Positions 1 to 9,137 of a stretch of DNA of 64,000 nt are shown one piece after another; positions within the stretch are counted from its first letter, which is position 1, and each line of letters starts with the position of its first letter. The notes under the pieces are model-generated. The model saw only the letters and a list, made by a program, of their open reading frames with translations, ran no database searches and was not told where the DNA came from. The translations under genes and the position numbers were made by a program. The DNA is taken from contig CAJUDZ010000001.1 in assembly GCA_910584965.1 (NCBI GenBank), positions 1 to 64,000 on the forward strand. Reading direction: 5' to 3'. The DNA comes from an uncultured Lachnospiraceae bacterium. Lineage in GTDB: Bacteria; Bacillota; Clostridia; Lachnospirales; Lachnospiraceae.

Positions 1-265
1 TTTAGAGTGTCGCACAAAAATGCTAATTGTCCAAGGCGAGCGATTTGACGCTTACCGTAAACTTATTTGTTTACTTTAATTTTCCGGCATGTTTCTGAAC
101 CTTCTATTATGGTGAATATGAATATTCCGGCTTCCGTGTCAACATACATCTATTACAGGCATTTGCTTATGGATTGCCTAAGTATCATGATAACAAAAGA
201 AATATGGAACCTGCAAAACTGGACGACCTTTTGCCCGGGCGGGAGAAGCTCCGAACGAATGCAGG
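1..265. other. Left edge, no assignable gene
   Basis: The first 80 bases are open in plus frame 2 and end at a TAA near position 80, so this could be the last 25 or so codons of a gene entering from the left, but the peptide is not recognisable. Further open stretches on the plus strand have neither a convincing ribosome site nor a recognisable domain. The segment ends at a strong terminator hairpin, which implies a real transcription unit finishing here. Confidence 0.3.
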
Positions 266-296
266 AAACCGCGCCGTTAGAAGATGGCGCGGTTTT
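266..296. terminator. Intrinsic terminator hairpin
   Basis: A perfect stem AACCGCGCC / GGCGCGGTT with a 10-nt loop is followed by TTTTGATT on the plus strand. It lies about 40 bases downstream of the stop codon of the minus-strand TIR gene, so it may serve that gene, a plus-strand gene entering from the left, or both. Confidence 0.75.
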
Positions 297-334
297 GATT
301 CTCAGAACACAATTTGATGGTTACACATTTGCGA

Positions 335-2890
335 TTATCGGATATCGTAATATTGCATTTGGTTGAGAATATCGTCCATTCGTTTTTTTTCGATCTCATT
401 TAATTCCGCTTGAATTTTCTGTTTTACAATAGGCGTTATCGTTTTATCTGCTAATTTTGCAGTTAAAATTTTATGACGCAAATTTAATACAATAGGGCTT
501 GTTTTATTATTTATTTTTAGCAATCCGGCTTCTGCAGTCTGCCATCCTCTTGTAAAAAGCAACATTGTTGTATAAAGTGTTTCACAGATATCAGCATTAT
601 AGAATTTACACTTTTGATGAATAAATTTGTATTCTTCATCAACAATATCATATTTTTTCAGTCGTATTGCAATACTCATTCGTAACAAGTGCATTTCAGG
701 AAGAACCCGTTCTCCTTCACAGGCATTTGTAGAATGTTCTAGCGCATCGGAATATTGTTCCTTTTTCATATAAAATGTTGCCCATCTATGTTCAACATTC
801 TCTGATCGGTCTACCAATTCCTGTTTATCGAGAAGTTCACGGGCTAATTCGAAATTATCAAGACTTATTGCAATTTTGGAAGCTAGATCTAAAATAAAAG
901 GGTTACTAATTTTACGGTCTCCGTCTTCAGTGCCCATTACCAGCGCTATCTCTTTTTGGGCTTTGCCAATCTGATTTATCTGATAATAGCATTCTGCCAA
1001 ATCCCGGTGCACAGTTATCGAATTATCTCCAGCCTTTATAGCAAGTTCAAAGTAATTAATTGCATCTTTAAATTTTCGCCTTTTCCAACATCGGAACCCT
1101 TCCAGGTAATAAAATCTTATGTCATATGAAGTACGTAATACTTCCAGTATGCTGTTTTCTTCTGTATTATATTTTTCCTTTGTTTTAGGGGATTCCTGTC
1201 TGACCAGTTGTTTAAACAGCAAAAATCTGGCATCATTCAGGGTTGAATCTAACTCCAATGCCTTGCGGGCATATTTCTCTGCCAATGGCCAGTCTGTTTT
1301 CTGATTTGCCTTTTCGGCGGCTTTCAATAAATGTGAAGGCAAAATATAGTCTTTGAACTGCAGAAGGGTATCTTCTTGTCCGCTTTGCAAAATGGTATTA
1401 ATAATAACATCAATAATCTGAAAATCAATGTCTTGCTCTTTATTCCAAAATTTATCGATTAATGACTCGGATATTTTAGAAAATTGGGCTTTATCATATC
1501 TGGAAAATTTTCTTCCGGCGGCTACACGCATTGGGGGAGAAATAGCATAAGTGCCATCTGCCCGTTGTTCCACGATATTGTAATCGTGACAATTTTTTAA
1601 TGCCATTGCTACGCATTCTGGATCCTCATTCATTATAACACTAAGAACATTTATTGAAACATTGCCAATATTATTCATAACAGTCATAATCTGATTTTCA
1701 TTATTTTCTAATGGAAGCTTCGCTAAATATTTATCAAATAAGCGCCCCTGAAAATCGATCAGCGAACTTTTGTCATTGCATACAATATCTATTCCCTCAA
1801 GTTTGCATTCTTGTGTAGCATTAAGAATGGCAGGGGGATATCCTTCTAAATGTTTTGCTATTTCCTTTACCTGTTCGTGATTGTGAACGTAAACATGGTT
1901 TCTTTTTAATAAAGAATCAAACAAATGATAACAATTGGCATCACTTAAAGCATACAACCTATGGATATAGATTAAAAATTTATCCTGAATATTTAGTTTT
2001 GGCAGTCGCGTATGCAATAATACCAGATAATAATCAGGAAAAGTTTGTGAAAATTTTTTTAATACAGGTAAAAATTCTTCTTTATAGAACCCTTTATCAT
2101 TTAGCATGGTATTATCATCAATTATAATTGGACATATATTGTTTTCCATATAACACGCCAACATACGCGCTATTTCTTTAGTTTTATTATCTGTTGTACC
2201 GTTTTTAAACAATTCATACAGTTCATGAATATCATCAGAGGAATTGCCCTCAATATTATCATCCAGCATTTTTCTGTATAATTCTATTAAACCGCCGGCT
2301 TCTTCCAAATAAAATTCTGTGGTTAGATCTATAGAAAATCTTCTTGACAAAATATCTTTTATAAATTTACGGCGTCCTATTCCATTTAGGCCTACAATAG
2401 CAATAATATTAGGAAAATACGGCTGTATATTATTAATATCATCAAAAAATAATTTTATATCATCTTCTCTTCCCATATACACTTCGTTATCTATTGAAAG
2501 GGTCTGCATTAATTTATTTTTTATTAGCTGAGCAGCTAATTGAGCTGTTTTTACCGTTTCAAATTTTGCTTTTCTCATCCAGACTGGCAATTGTTGAACT
2601 GAAATGTTTTCCAAAGCAAGAACTAGTATTTGTATATTTTTTCTCTGAATTGTCTGCCAATAGATCTCATCTATTTCAAACTGAACCCAAGAAGAATTTA
2701 ATGAATTGGTTGATACAAATAAAACAAACAGACTTGTATCTTCCAGATGTTTTATGATTTCACTTCTAAAATCTTCTCCTGCATCGAAACAATCTTCATC
2801 AAAATAAGCCCATATACGCTGCAATTTTGTTTTGATTTTACGAATTTCTTGTTTATCTAAAGAAGAATGCGATAAAAAAGCCTTTGACAT
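335..2890 (-). CDS. TIR-STAND (NB-ARC-like) NTPase-TPR protein
   Basis: A three-part protein of 851 residues. Residues 1-130 form a TIR domain (MSKAFLSHSS start, the WAYFDEDCFDAGED stretch, and SSWVQFE with the putative NAD-cleaving Glu72). Residues about 140-450 form a STAND/NB-ARC ATPase with a P-loop-like GLNGIGRRKF at 167-176 and a Walker B-like IIIDD. The rest is helical with TPR-like repeats, the usual sensor part. The P-loop is degenerate: the Lys and Thr/Ser of GKT are both Arg. Family knowledge says such proteins detect a ligand, oligomerise and deplete NAD, as in bacterial immunity. It is divergent from the MinD-CHAT genes and as AT-rich as they are. Domain calls are firm; the immune role is inferred. 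Confidence 0.85.
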   Translation of the reverse strand: MSKAFLSHSSLDKQEIRKIKTKLQRIWAYFDEDCFDAGEDFRSEIIKHLEDTSLFVLFVSTNSLNSSWVQFEIDEIYWQTIQRKNIQILVLALENISVQQLPVWMRKAKFETVKTAQLAAQLIKNKLMQTLSIDNEVYMGREDDIKLFFDDINNIQPYFPNIIAIVGLNGIGRRKFIKDILSRRFSIDLTTEFYLEEAGGLIELYRKMLDDNIEGNSSDDIHELYELFKNGTTDNKTKEIARMLACYMENNICPIIIDDNTMLNDKGFYKEEFLPVLKKFSQTFPDYYLVLLHTRLPKLNIQDKFLIYIHRLYALSDANCYHLFDSLLKRNHVYVHNHEQVKEIAKHLEGYPPAILNATQECKLEGIDIVCNDKSSLIDFQGRLFDKYLAKLPLENNENQIMTVMNNIGNVSINVLSVIMNEDPECVAMALKNCHDYNIVEQRADGTYAISPPMRVAAGRKFSRYDKAQFSKISESLIDKFWNKEQDIDFQIIDVIINTILQSGQEDTLLQFKDYILPSHLLKAAEKANQKTDWPLAEKYARKALELDSTLNDARFLLFKQLVRQESPKTKEKYNTEENSILEVLRTSYDIRFYYLEGFRCWKRRKFKDAINYFELAIKAGDNSITVHRDLAECYYQINQIGKAQKEIALVMGTEDGDRKISNPFILDLASKIAISLDNFELARELLDKQELVDRSENVEHRWATFYMKKEQYSDALEHSTNACEGERVLPEMHLLRMSIAIRLKKYDIVDEEYKFIHQKCKFYNADICETLYTTMLLFTRGWQTAEAGLLKINNKTSPIVLNLRHKILTAKLADKTITPIVKQKIQAELNEIEKKRMDDILNQMQYYDIR

Positions 2891-3268
2891 TTACTATTCC
2901 CCCTTATGAAAAATATTTATGTTTAATCTAACATAAATTTTTGATTTTTACAACTTATATACTTTTATGCACTCAATAACTGCAGTTCAAAAAATAGTGT
3001 TTTTACCAGCTCTCCAGGTTATGAACATCCATATTGTGACCGTTTTAAACAGTAAAATGCAAATTTTGCTGTTTTTTTGACAAATTTTGCCTGAAACAAA
3101 AATGTGAAAAATTATATGATATGATTAAATTATTATAAAAAGAAATCATGCGGAAACAGATTATTCGAAATGATGACCGATGAGTTCTTATCAATAAGTG
3201 TTTAAATTCTTTTATAAAATAAAGTATAGAAAGAAAAAAGAACAAAAAACGGGAAGGCGAATTATATA
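2891..3268. promoter_or_regulatory. Divergent AT-rich control region
   Basis: This stretch separates the TIR gene from the MinD-CHAT genes and must hold both promoters. A TTGACA hexamer lies at 3077-3082 on the plus strand, but no good -10 box follows at 16-18 bases. TATATGATATG and TATTATAA stretches downstream (3112-3137) are alternatives. The partly palindromic words GCAAATTTTGC and CAAATTTTGCC repeat near 3060 and 3082 and could be operator half-sites. No gene is seen here. Confidence 0.4.
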
Positions 3269-3652
3269 ATGGATTTAGCCATAATGTTGACCGATATTTT
3301 TATCAGTAAATTTGTTGAATGGATAACAAGCAGCCCATATTTAATGATTTTGATAGCAATTATGTATTTGTCAGGACATATTTGGGTCTATATTGTATTT
3401 ACTTATTGTTCAAAAAAAGAGCGCAAACTTTTAAATAGTATAGTAGGCCGACTTGGACTGGGACTGTTATGGATTGCATTGATTTTAATACCAACATACA
3501 TAATTACGTATAAAAGCACTACAATAGAATGGGAATATTTTACAGATATATTAAGTACTGCTGTGGTTTTAGCACTGGCAATACAAGCGGTCATTTTTGG
3601 TTTGATTAATTTCTTATGTAGAAGGGAACAAGACAAACAATGCGAAAAATAG
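3269..3652 (+). CDS. Small membrane protein, three predicted helices
   Basis: A 127-residue hydrophobic protein with membrane segments near residues 22-45, 60-82 and 92-115 and a charged C-terminus. I do not recognise a family. Its last 13 bases overlap the start of the MinD-like gene, so the two are very probably translated together. The MinD-like partner also carries two C-terminal membrane helices, so the pair may form a membrane complex (inference). A GGGAAGG site lies roughly 12 bases upstream of the ATG. Confidence 0.7.
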   Translation: MDLAIMLTDIFISKFVEWITSSPYLMILIAIMYLSGHIWVYIVFTYCSKKERKLLNSIVGRLGLGLLWIALILIPTYIITYKSTTIEWEYFTDILSTAVVLALAIQAVIFGLINFLCRREQDKQCEK

Positions 3653-4656
3653 TGAATATTATCAGTGGAAAAGGCGGGACCGGGAAAACACTCTTAACTG
3701 CCGTATTGGCGGAGATGATAGCTGATCAGAGAGCATCGGTATTGGTAGTAGATCTTGATGTTTTTGTGAGAGGCTTAACGGCACTGTTATATTTTAAAAA
3801 AAATGAAACAATAAAAATTACACAAAATAATGAATGCCCGGTTTCTGATTTCTTTAAATACAAAGGAAAGATTATTAAAAATATATCCATTTGCAAATAC
3901 TCTTCTTTCGATGTAGTTCCGTCAGTTTCTAAAGTAAATGATATATTGAATTTTAATGATATAATGCCTAATTCAGTAGATGAAGCAAAAGAAATATTAG
4001 AAATTATGCTGAAATACATTCCGGAACAATATGAATATATCTTTTTTGACAGCCGGGCCGGATTTGATGAATTGATCGCAGCAACGCATCAGGTAAGCGA
4101 TTTTTCGCTTTGTGTTGATGAAGACGATGATATTTCCAAAATAACATCCGACAACTTGATAGAGCAGTTAAAAAAAGATGGTATAAATAAGCCGATATTC
4201 AGGATCCGGAATAAAACAAGAAATATGAAAAAAGAATATAGTTTTTCCGGCATAGATTTTATTGGCAGCATACCTTTTGATATGGATGTTTTAAATAGCT
4301 TTGGAACAAAAAATTTTTGGAATATTATCAAGAAGTCTTTATACAGGGAGTATTTAATCAAGGCATGGAATACTCTGGCGAAAAAAATGGAATTAGACAG
4401 CTATCTGGTGGAGGAACGGGTGAAACCTTTAGGCATGCAAACTATTGAAAATTGCGTGTCGGGTCTTTCTTCATTTAACCGCATATTTTTTATGCTGGGT
4501 ATAATCATTATTGTGCTTAGTACATATCCGCTCTTTTTGGAGTCTGATTTATTCAAGACAATATTGCATGATTCTAAGCTGCTGATATCCCTGTCCACAT
4601 GCGGATTAGGAATTTTTATGATTATATTTGTTACATTTTTTAATAATAGAAAGTGA
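3640..4656 (+). CDS. MinD/ParA-like P-loop ATPase with C-terminal membrane anchor
   Basis: A 338-residue SIMIBI-class ATPase. The deviant Walker A motif GKGGTGKT lies at residues 10-17 with the signature Lys11, followed by VVDLDVF (Walker A') and IFFDSRAGFDE (Walker B). Unlike MinD, which uses an amphipathic helix, it ends in two hydrophobic helices (about 282-303 and 315-335), so it should be a true membrane protein. It is sandwiched between a small membrane protein and a TPR-CHAT protease. No septum or plasmid-partition genes are nearby, so a signalling or scaffold role in this locus is more likely than cell division (inference). Confidence 0.85.
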   Translation: MRKIVNIISGKGGTGKTLLTAVLAEMIADQRASVLVVDLDVFVRGLTALLYFKKNETIKITQNNECPVSDFFKYKGKIIKNISICKYSSFDVVPSVSKVNDILNFNDIMPNSVDEAKEILEIMLKYIPEQYEYIFFDSRAGFDELIAATHQVSDFSLCVDEDDDISKITSDNLIEQLKKDGINKPIFRIRNKTRNMKKEYSFSGIDFIGSIPFDMDVLNSFGTKNFWNIIKKSLYREYLIKAWNTLAKKMELDSYLVEERVKPLGMQTIENCVSGLSSFNRIFFMLGIIIIVLSTYPLFLESDLFKTILHDSKLLISLSTCGLGIFMIIFVTFFNNRK

Positions 4657-4665
4657 GCTGTAGAA

Positions 4666-7600
4666 TTGAATGGGAAAACAGTATCGGACAGTGTTTCGGA
4701 CATGAAGGAACAGTTAGAAAAAAGCGAGCATATAGGTGGTTTTATACTCGCTATACTGATAAATGTATGCGAAGACGGATTGGATATTGAGCAAGATTCA
4801 GAAAATGAATTAGTCGAAGAATATATAATATTGCTAAAAGAGGCTTTGAAATCAGATAATCCGTATTTCATCTTAATGGTAAATTACGAAATTAATCTGT
4901 GTTGTTTTGGAATAAATGAAAGAAAATTATTAAATAAAATATATGAAAATTATTTGGATTCAGGCATGATATACCCTGTTTCTGCTATCGGATTGCATAT
5001 AGATATTTTAAAAGCGTTTTTTGAAATAGGAGAGGACGAAACCGGTAGACGGTATTTTGAACGATTAAAATATATTAATACAAATGTATTTGGGAAGAAG
5101 GATTATTTCTTTTGTCGTAATTTAAGTTATGTTATCTTTTATTTTCTGCAGGAATATGATACGGATGCAGCAATATATGAATATGAAAAATATATAAATG
5201 ATTTTGTTCAGGTATTAAGACATGATATTATTTTATATCAAATGCAATTAGGTAATGCCGTGATCTTGGTTAATAGGGATAATGACCCCGAACATCTTGG
5301 ACGGGTTTTGGAAGAATGCCAGAGAAGGATAGATAAAAATGATTTTCCAATGTCTGCAAAGTTTTCAGAACTGCTATGTAGGATGAGGGGTATATATTAT
5401 CGTTGCATTGGAGAACTTGATCAGGCGATTGCTAATTTTCAGTATGTTATTGAAAGGACGGATGACTTTTCTTCTAAATTATTTTGTATAAACCAGATTG
5501 GTATGTTAATGTATCATAAGCAAAATGAGAAAGGGCTATGGACTGTTATCTGCCAGGGAATGGAGACAGCCCGAAAATATGGGAAATGGGATGAAAACGT
5601 CGTAGAACTTCTTAATTTAAAAGGATTATATTATTTTCTGAAGGGACAGTTTGCTGACGCAGCAGACTGGTTCACGAAAGCAAAGAGAAATAGTGAAAGT
5701 TTATTTGGAGAAAACGTCGATTTGACAATGAAATATCAGTCCAATTTTCTACTGGCGCGATTTTACGAAGGATATATTGAGGAGGCCAGAGAGAACTCGC
5801 TAAAACTATTGGAAAAGATGTCTTCTTTTCCGGAGAAATATCCGGAAGCGTTGTCGTATGTTCAAAATAATCTTATTGTAACGTCAACGGAAAACAGGAT
5901 AGACAGCCAGTATTGTAAAAGTATTAAAAAAGCTTTAGACAGCAAAAAGACACAGTATGATTTAGTTTCGACTGTTTTACTTAAAAGCAATTTATATTTT
6001 TCTTATGTAATGTCGGATGAAGATGCGAATAATAAGGAAATTGATATTTTAGAAAAAGAACTGGATAAATATTTTCAGAACTTTCCTGATGGAGACAGTT
6101 ATATTGTATACATGAAAGCGAGGGCAAAACGTTTTTTTTCATTAAATAAAATAAAGGAAGGATATTATATTGCAGAATGTTTAAATGATTATTTAAAAAC
6201 AGCTTCACCTGAAAGTGTTTCAAATTTATTTAATATTAACAATTATGTACTGTATATCAGGATCTTAATACACAAAAGACAATTTGTTGAAACGCGTCAG
6301 GCATTGCTGGGAATGAAAGAAAAATATATAATCCCGCTGTTGAAGAGGATGGAGAATAAGACAGAAAACAATGCAGAAACAATTGGTCAATATTTACAAC
6401 TTTATATGTCGATTTTTGTTTCTACGGTCATGGAATATCCGGAAGTTGGAGTTTCGGCGGAAGAATTATATTTATTTGTCTTAAACTATAAATATTTGGC
6501 AGGGTTGTTTTATTTTGATAGAAAAAAATTTAAGGGAGAAGTTGCGGAGTGGTATTCTGATATCAACGAGGTTAGTATTAACGGAAATTCTTTGGTACTG
6601 GAGTATTTTGACTATATCAGGCATGACATGGTTAGCAATTTGACAGTCATTGGACTGCATTATGCCGATTTGTCAACGGATTTGAGTCAGTTATGTTTTG
6701 TGGTTTATCGGAAAAATGAAAATGAAAACAGAAATGTTGTAGAGATATTATATAATCGGCTGTATCAGGAAATATGGGATGATTATGAAGACGGGACATG
6801 CCAAACCATATCGAAATATGAAATAGAAATGTGCAGATTATTGCGGCCCAAATTATACGAAAAAGATAAAATATATATCTGTACAGATTCGATATTACCA
6901 CTGATTCCGTTGGGAGCAATAAAAATTAATTCCTGCACTTATATAGGAGAGCTTTTTGAAACAATATATTGCAGCAGCGCTTTAGATATAAAAGAAGATA
7001 TAGAAATTTTTGATTTAAACGACTGTCTCTTTGTGGGAGTTTCAGAGTTTGGAGAATTAAATAAGAATGAAAATAAACGACTACATAGATATATGAATTC
7101 ATTACCTTTTGCGCAGATAGAAGTGGAAAATATAGCAAAAATGACGGGAGGAAAATGTATTGAAGGAACCATAGAATTAAAAAGAAAACTGCCATCGGTA
7201 AATAATACGGTCATTCATTTGGCTACTCACACAATGATGAATGAAATAACGGGTGAAAGGAATGTGATTATTGGACATGATTGGGAGAATGAATCCAATA
7301 TATTAAAGGCTTCCGATATTGAAAAGATGAATTGGAATAACGTAAAACTGGCAGTTTTGTCAGGTTGTGAAACAGGCGGTGAGATTGGAGCAGGTTCATT
7401 GAGATGGGCCTTGAAAAAATCAGGAGTAAAGGCGAGCATTACAACATATTATGAGGTCGAGGATGATAAAAACATGTTTTTTATGTTTTGTTTATATAAA
7501 TATATTGCAAAATGTAAAAAAATAGGATCGGCGCTTTTGATGGCACAAAAAGAAATGAAAAATATAACGAAAAGAGAGATCGTCCATCAGTGGCATTTTG

Positions 7601-7701
7601 AGGGTTTTGACGTTGCAGATCATTTTCAAAACTTTGGAGATAATGACAAGCCTTTTGCAAATAAGGATGACTGGGCGGTATATATATATCAGATGAATTG
7701 A
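4666..7701 (+). CDS. TPR-CHAT (caspase-like) protease
   Basis: A 1011-residue protein. Most of its length is helical repeat (TPR-like, with recurring FAD/WF and ARFYEG-type motifs). The C-terminal 270 residues are a CHAT domain with the His-Cys dyad visible: VIHLATH with His855 and LSGCETG with Cys901, then the GAGSL turn. CHAT proteins are clan CD cysteine proteases related to caspases and separase and act in bacterial immune systems such as Craspase/TPR-CHAT of type III-E and in other defence loci. The start is a TTG 10 bases after the MinD-like stop codon. An internal ATG near 4702 lacks a ribosome site. Its natural substrate is unknown; neighbours in the locus are candidates. Confidence 0.87.
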   Translation: MNGKTVSDSVSDMKEQLEKSEHIGGFILAILINVCEDGLDIEQDSENELVEEYIILLKEALKSDNPYFILMVNYEINLCCFGINERKLLNKIYENYLDSGMIYPVSAIGLHIDILKAFFEIGEDETGRRYFERLKYINTNVFGKKDYFFCRNLSYVIFYFLQEYDTDAAIYEYEKYINDFVQVLRHDIILYQMQLGNAVILVNRDNDPEHLGRVLEECQRRIDKNDFPMSAKFSELLCRMRGIYYRCIGELDQAIANFQYVIERTDDFSSKLFCINQIGMLMYHKQNEKGLWTVICQGMETARKYGKWDENVVELLNLKGLYYFLKGQFADAADWFTKAKRNSESLFGENVDLTMKYQSNFLLARFYEGYIEEARENSLKLLEKMSSFPEKYPEALSYVQNNLIVTSTENRIDSQYCKSIKKALDSKKTQYDLVSTVLLKSNLYFSYVMSDEDANNKEIDILEKELDKYFQNFPDGDSYIVYMKARAKRFFSLNKIKEGYYIAECLNDYLKTASPESVSNLFNINNYVLYIRILIHKRQFVETRQALLGMKEKYIIPLLKRMENKTENNAETIGQYLQLYMSIFVSTVMEYPEVGVSAEELYLFVLNYKYLAGLFYFDRKKFKGEVAEWYSDINEVSINGNSLVLEYFDYIRHDMVSNLTVIGLHYADLSTDLSQLCFVVYRKNENENRNVVEILYNRLYQEIWDDYEDGTCQTISKYEIEMCRLLRPKLYEKDKIYICTDSILPLIPLGAIKINSCTYIGELFETIYCSSALDIKEDIEIFDLNDCLFVGVSEFGELNKNENKRLHRYMNSLPFAQIEVENIAKMTGGKCIEGTIELKRKLPSVNNTVIHLATHTMMNEITGERNVIIGHDWENESNILKASDIEKMNWNNVKLAVLSGCETGGEIGAGSLRWALKKSGVKASITTYYEVEDDKNMFFMFCLYKYIAKCKKIGSALLMAQKEMKNITKREIVHQWHFEGFDVADHFQNFGDNDKPFANKDDWAVYIYQMN

Positions 7702-7711
7702 GGGGTTGGAA

Positions 7712-8314
7712 ATGAAAGTACAGTTATCAGAGGAAGAAATTTATACGCTTGCAGAAATCGATATCGACAGACTTTGTACTATGGTTCGGGAAAGAGCCTT
7801 AATGAGAGAATTATGTAAAATAGAAGATGAAGAGATCAACAAAGTCAGGATGCTGATAGCGGAATGTATAGATATTGATTTGGAGGCAGTAGAAAATGAA
7901 ATCAATACACGGGCTTGTTTCCATTCTTTTGATGGAAAATTAATTGTGGTTAGAAGAAGGACGTTTGATTTAAAGTTATTATTTCAGGAAGTAAAATATT
8001 TATTGGAGTTAGGCTTTGCAGGAAAGTATGAAAGTATTTTAATAGTTGCTAAAATAATTCTTTCTTTTTTTGTCGACTTTTTAGACGGAGATAGTGAGAT
8101 GATCTTTTCTATGCTTTGTACGCGATATTTTCTGAAAGGAGAAGCGATTCATAATATAGTTATTTTTGAAAAGATCAATACTTTTTTGAAAGAAGAAATG
8201 GGGACCGAGTGGTCATATAAAAAGATTAATGATGTGTTACGGACATTGGAAAAAGCAAGTGTAATTGAATGGGATAATGGAAATCTTATAGTAAAAGATA
8301 AGATATATTTTTAA
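7712..8314 (+). CDS. Uncharacterised helical protein with winged-helix-like C-terminus
   Basis: About 200 residues, starting at the ATG preceded by GAGGGG with 6-base spacing; an upstream in-frame TTG is less likely. It begins 10 bases after the CHAT gene, clearly in the same transcript. The C-terminal third (residues about 145-200: IFEKINTFLKEEMG, then YKKINDVLRTLEKASVIEWD and a short beta hairpin) looks like a winged helix, suggesting DNA binding or protein docking. No catalytic motif is visible. It closes the MinD-CHAT gene set before a 110-base gap. Confidence 0.7.
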   Translation: MKVQLSEEEIYTLAEIDIDRLCTMVRERALMRELCKIEDEEINKVRMLIAECIDIDLEAVENEINTRACFHSFDGKLIVVRRRTFDLKLLFQEVKYLLELGFAGKYESILIVAKIILSFFVDFLDGDSEMIFSMLCTRYFLKGEAIHNIVIFEKINTFLKEEMGTEWSYKKINDVLRTLEKASVIEWDNGNLIVKDKIYF

Positions 8315-8374
8315 AGTATTAATTTTTATGAAAAGTATTCTTTTTAGAAGATAACAAATGAAATACATATGAGC

Positions 8375-8397
8375 TTAAACGTTATAAATACGTTTAA
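8375..8397. promoter_or_regulatory. Palindromic operator candidate before the VWA gene
   Basis: A perfect inverted repeat TTAAACGT-7 nt-ACGTTTAA lies in the 110-base AT-rich gap, 26 bases before the VWA start codon. No T-run makes it a terminator, so a regulator binding site is the better reading. Confidence 0.45.
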
Positions 8398-8423
8398 AAA
8401 TAAAAAATAAGTGAGGTGTAATT

Positions 8424-9113
8424 ATGGCTGTTAATTTAAAAGAAGAGGACCTGCTCCCGGTCAATCATGGAGAAGTTCACCTGCCGTGTGTGCTGGTTGT
8501 GGATACATCTGGTTCTATGGAGGGTGCTCCGATTTTAGAATTGAATAAGGCTATGGAAATGTTTATCGATGTATTGCGAAGAGATTCACAGGCAATGGGA
8601 CGTGTTGAGGTTTGTGTTGTTTCATTTAATAGTAGTGTAGAGATTACCGTTCCTTTTATGCCCGCAGAGAATTTTAAACCGCCCAAATATAATGCAGGCG
8701 GTCTTACGTCGATGAATGAAGCTGTTATTTGTGCTTTGGATGCAATTGAGGCACGTAAAAAAGATTACAGGTCATGTAAAATCCGTTATTATCGTCCATG
8801 GATATTTTTGATGACGGATGGATATGCGACAGAAGAAGATGTAAGAAACTGTAAAAGCGAAGCATTAAGGCGCCTGCAGGAATATCGAAAGAATAAAAAA
8901 GTCAACTTTTTCCCGATGGGCATTGGTGAAGCGGCTGATTATATATCATTAAAAGAGTATGCGGGAGACGGAGTGGTTTTAAAGGCAAGAGAGGAAAATT
9001 TCAGTGATGCTTTTGTTTGGTTAAGTACCAGCTTATCAATTGTCAGCAATTCAAGTCCGGAAGCTCGCATTGAATCGGCAAAACTGCCTCAGACAGTAGA
9101 AATATATTGTTGA
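8424..9113 (+). CDS. TerY/YegL-type von Willebrand A domain protein
   Basis: A 229-residue single-domain VWA protein. The metal-ion-dependent adhesion site is complete: DTSGS at residues 27-31, the Thr of GGLTSMNEA, and the Asp of LMTDGYATE. This family (TerY; YegL in E. coli) occurs with a PP2C phosphatase and a Ser/Thr kinase in phospho-signalling triads, and the next two genes are exactly those. The VWA part is thought to be a metal-dependent protein-binding scaffold in the cytoplasm. GAGGTG precedes the ATG. No membrane segment or signal peptide. Confidence 0.9.
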   Translation: MAVNLKEEDLLPVNHGEVHLPCVLVVDTSGSMEGAPILELNKAMEMFIDVLRRDSQAMGRVEVCVVSFNSSVEITVPFMPAENFKPPKYNAGGLTSMNEAVICALDAIEARKKDYRSCKIRYYRPWIFLMTDGYATEEDVRNCKSEALRRLQEYRKNKKVNFFPMGIGEAADYISLKEYAGDGVVLKAREENFSDAFVWLSTSLSIVSNSSPEARIESAKLPQTVEIYC

Positions 9114-9137
9114 TTGGATCGATAATGGGGGTGTATT

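Noticed and set aside
67..366. Open frame of 99 codons at the left edge
   Set aside because: It crosses a strong terminator hairpin, lacks a ribosome site and overlaps the end of the TIR gene; no recognisable domain.
3640..4656. Plasmid-partition or cell-division role for the MinD-like gene
   Set aside because: No parB, minC or minE gene is adjacent and the protein has transmembrane helices unlike ParA or MinD; the CHAT neighbour points elsewhere.
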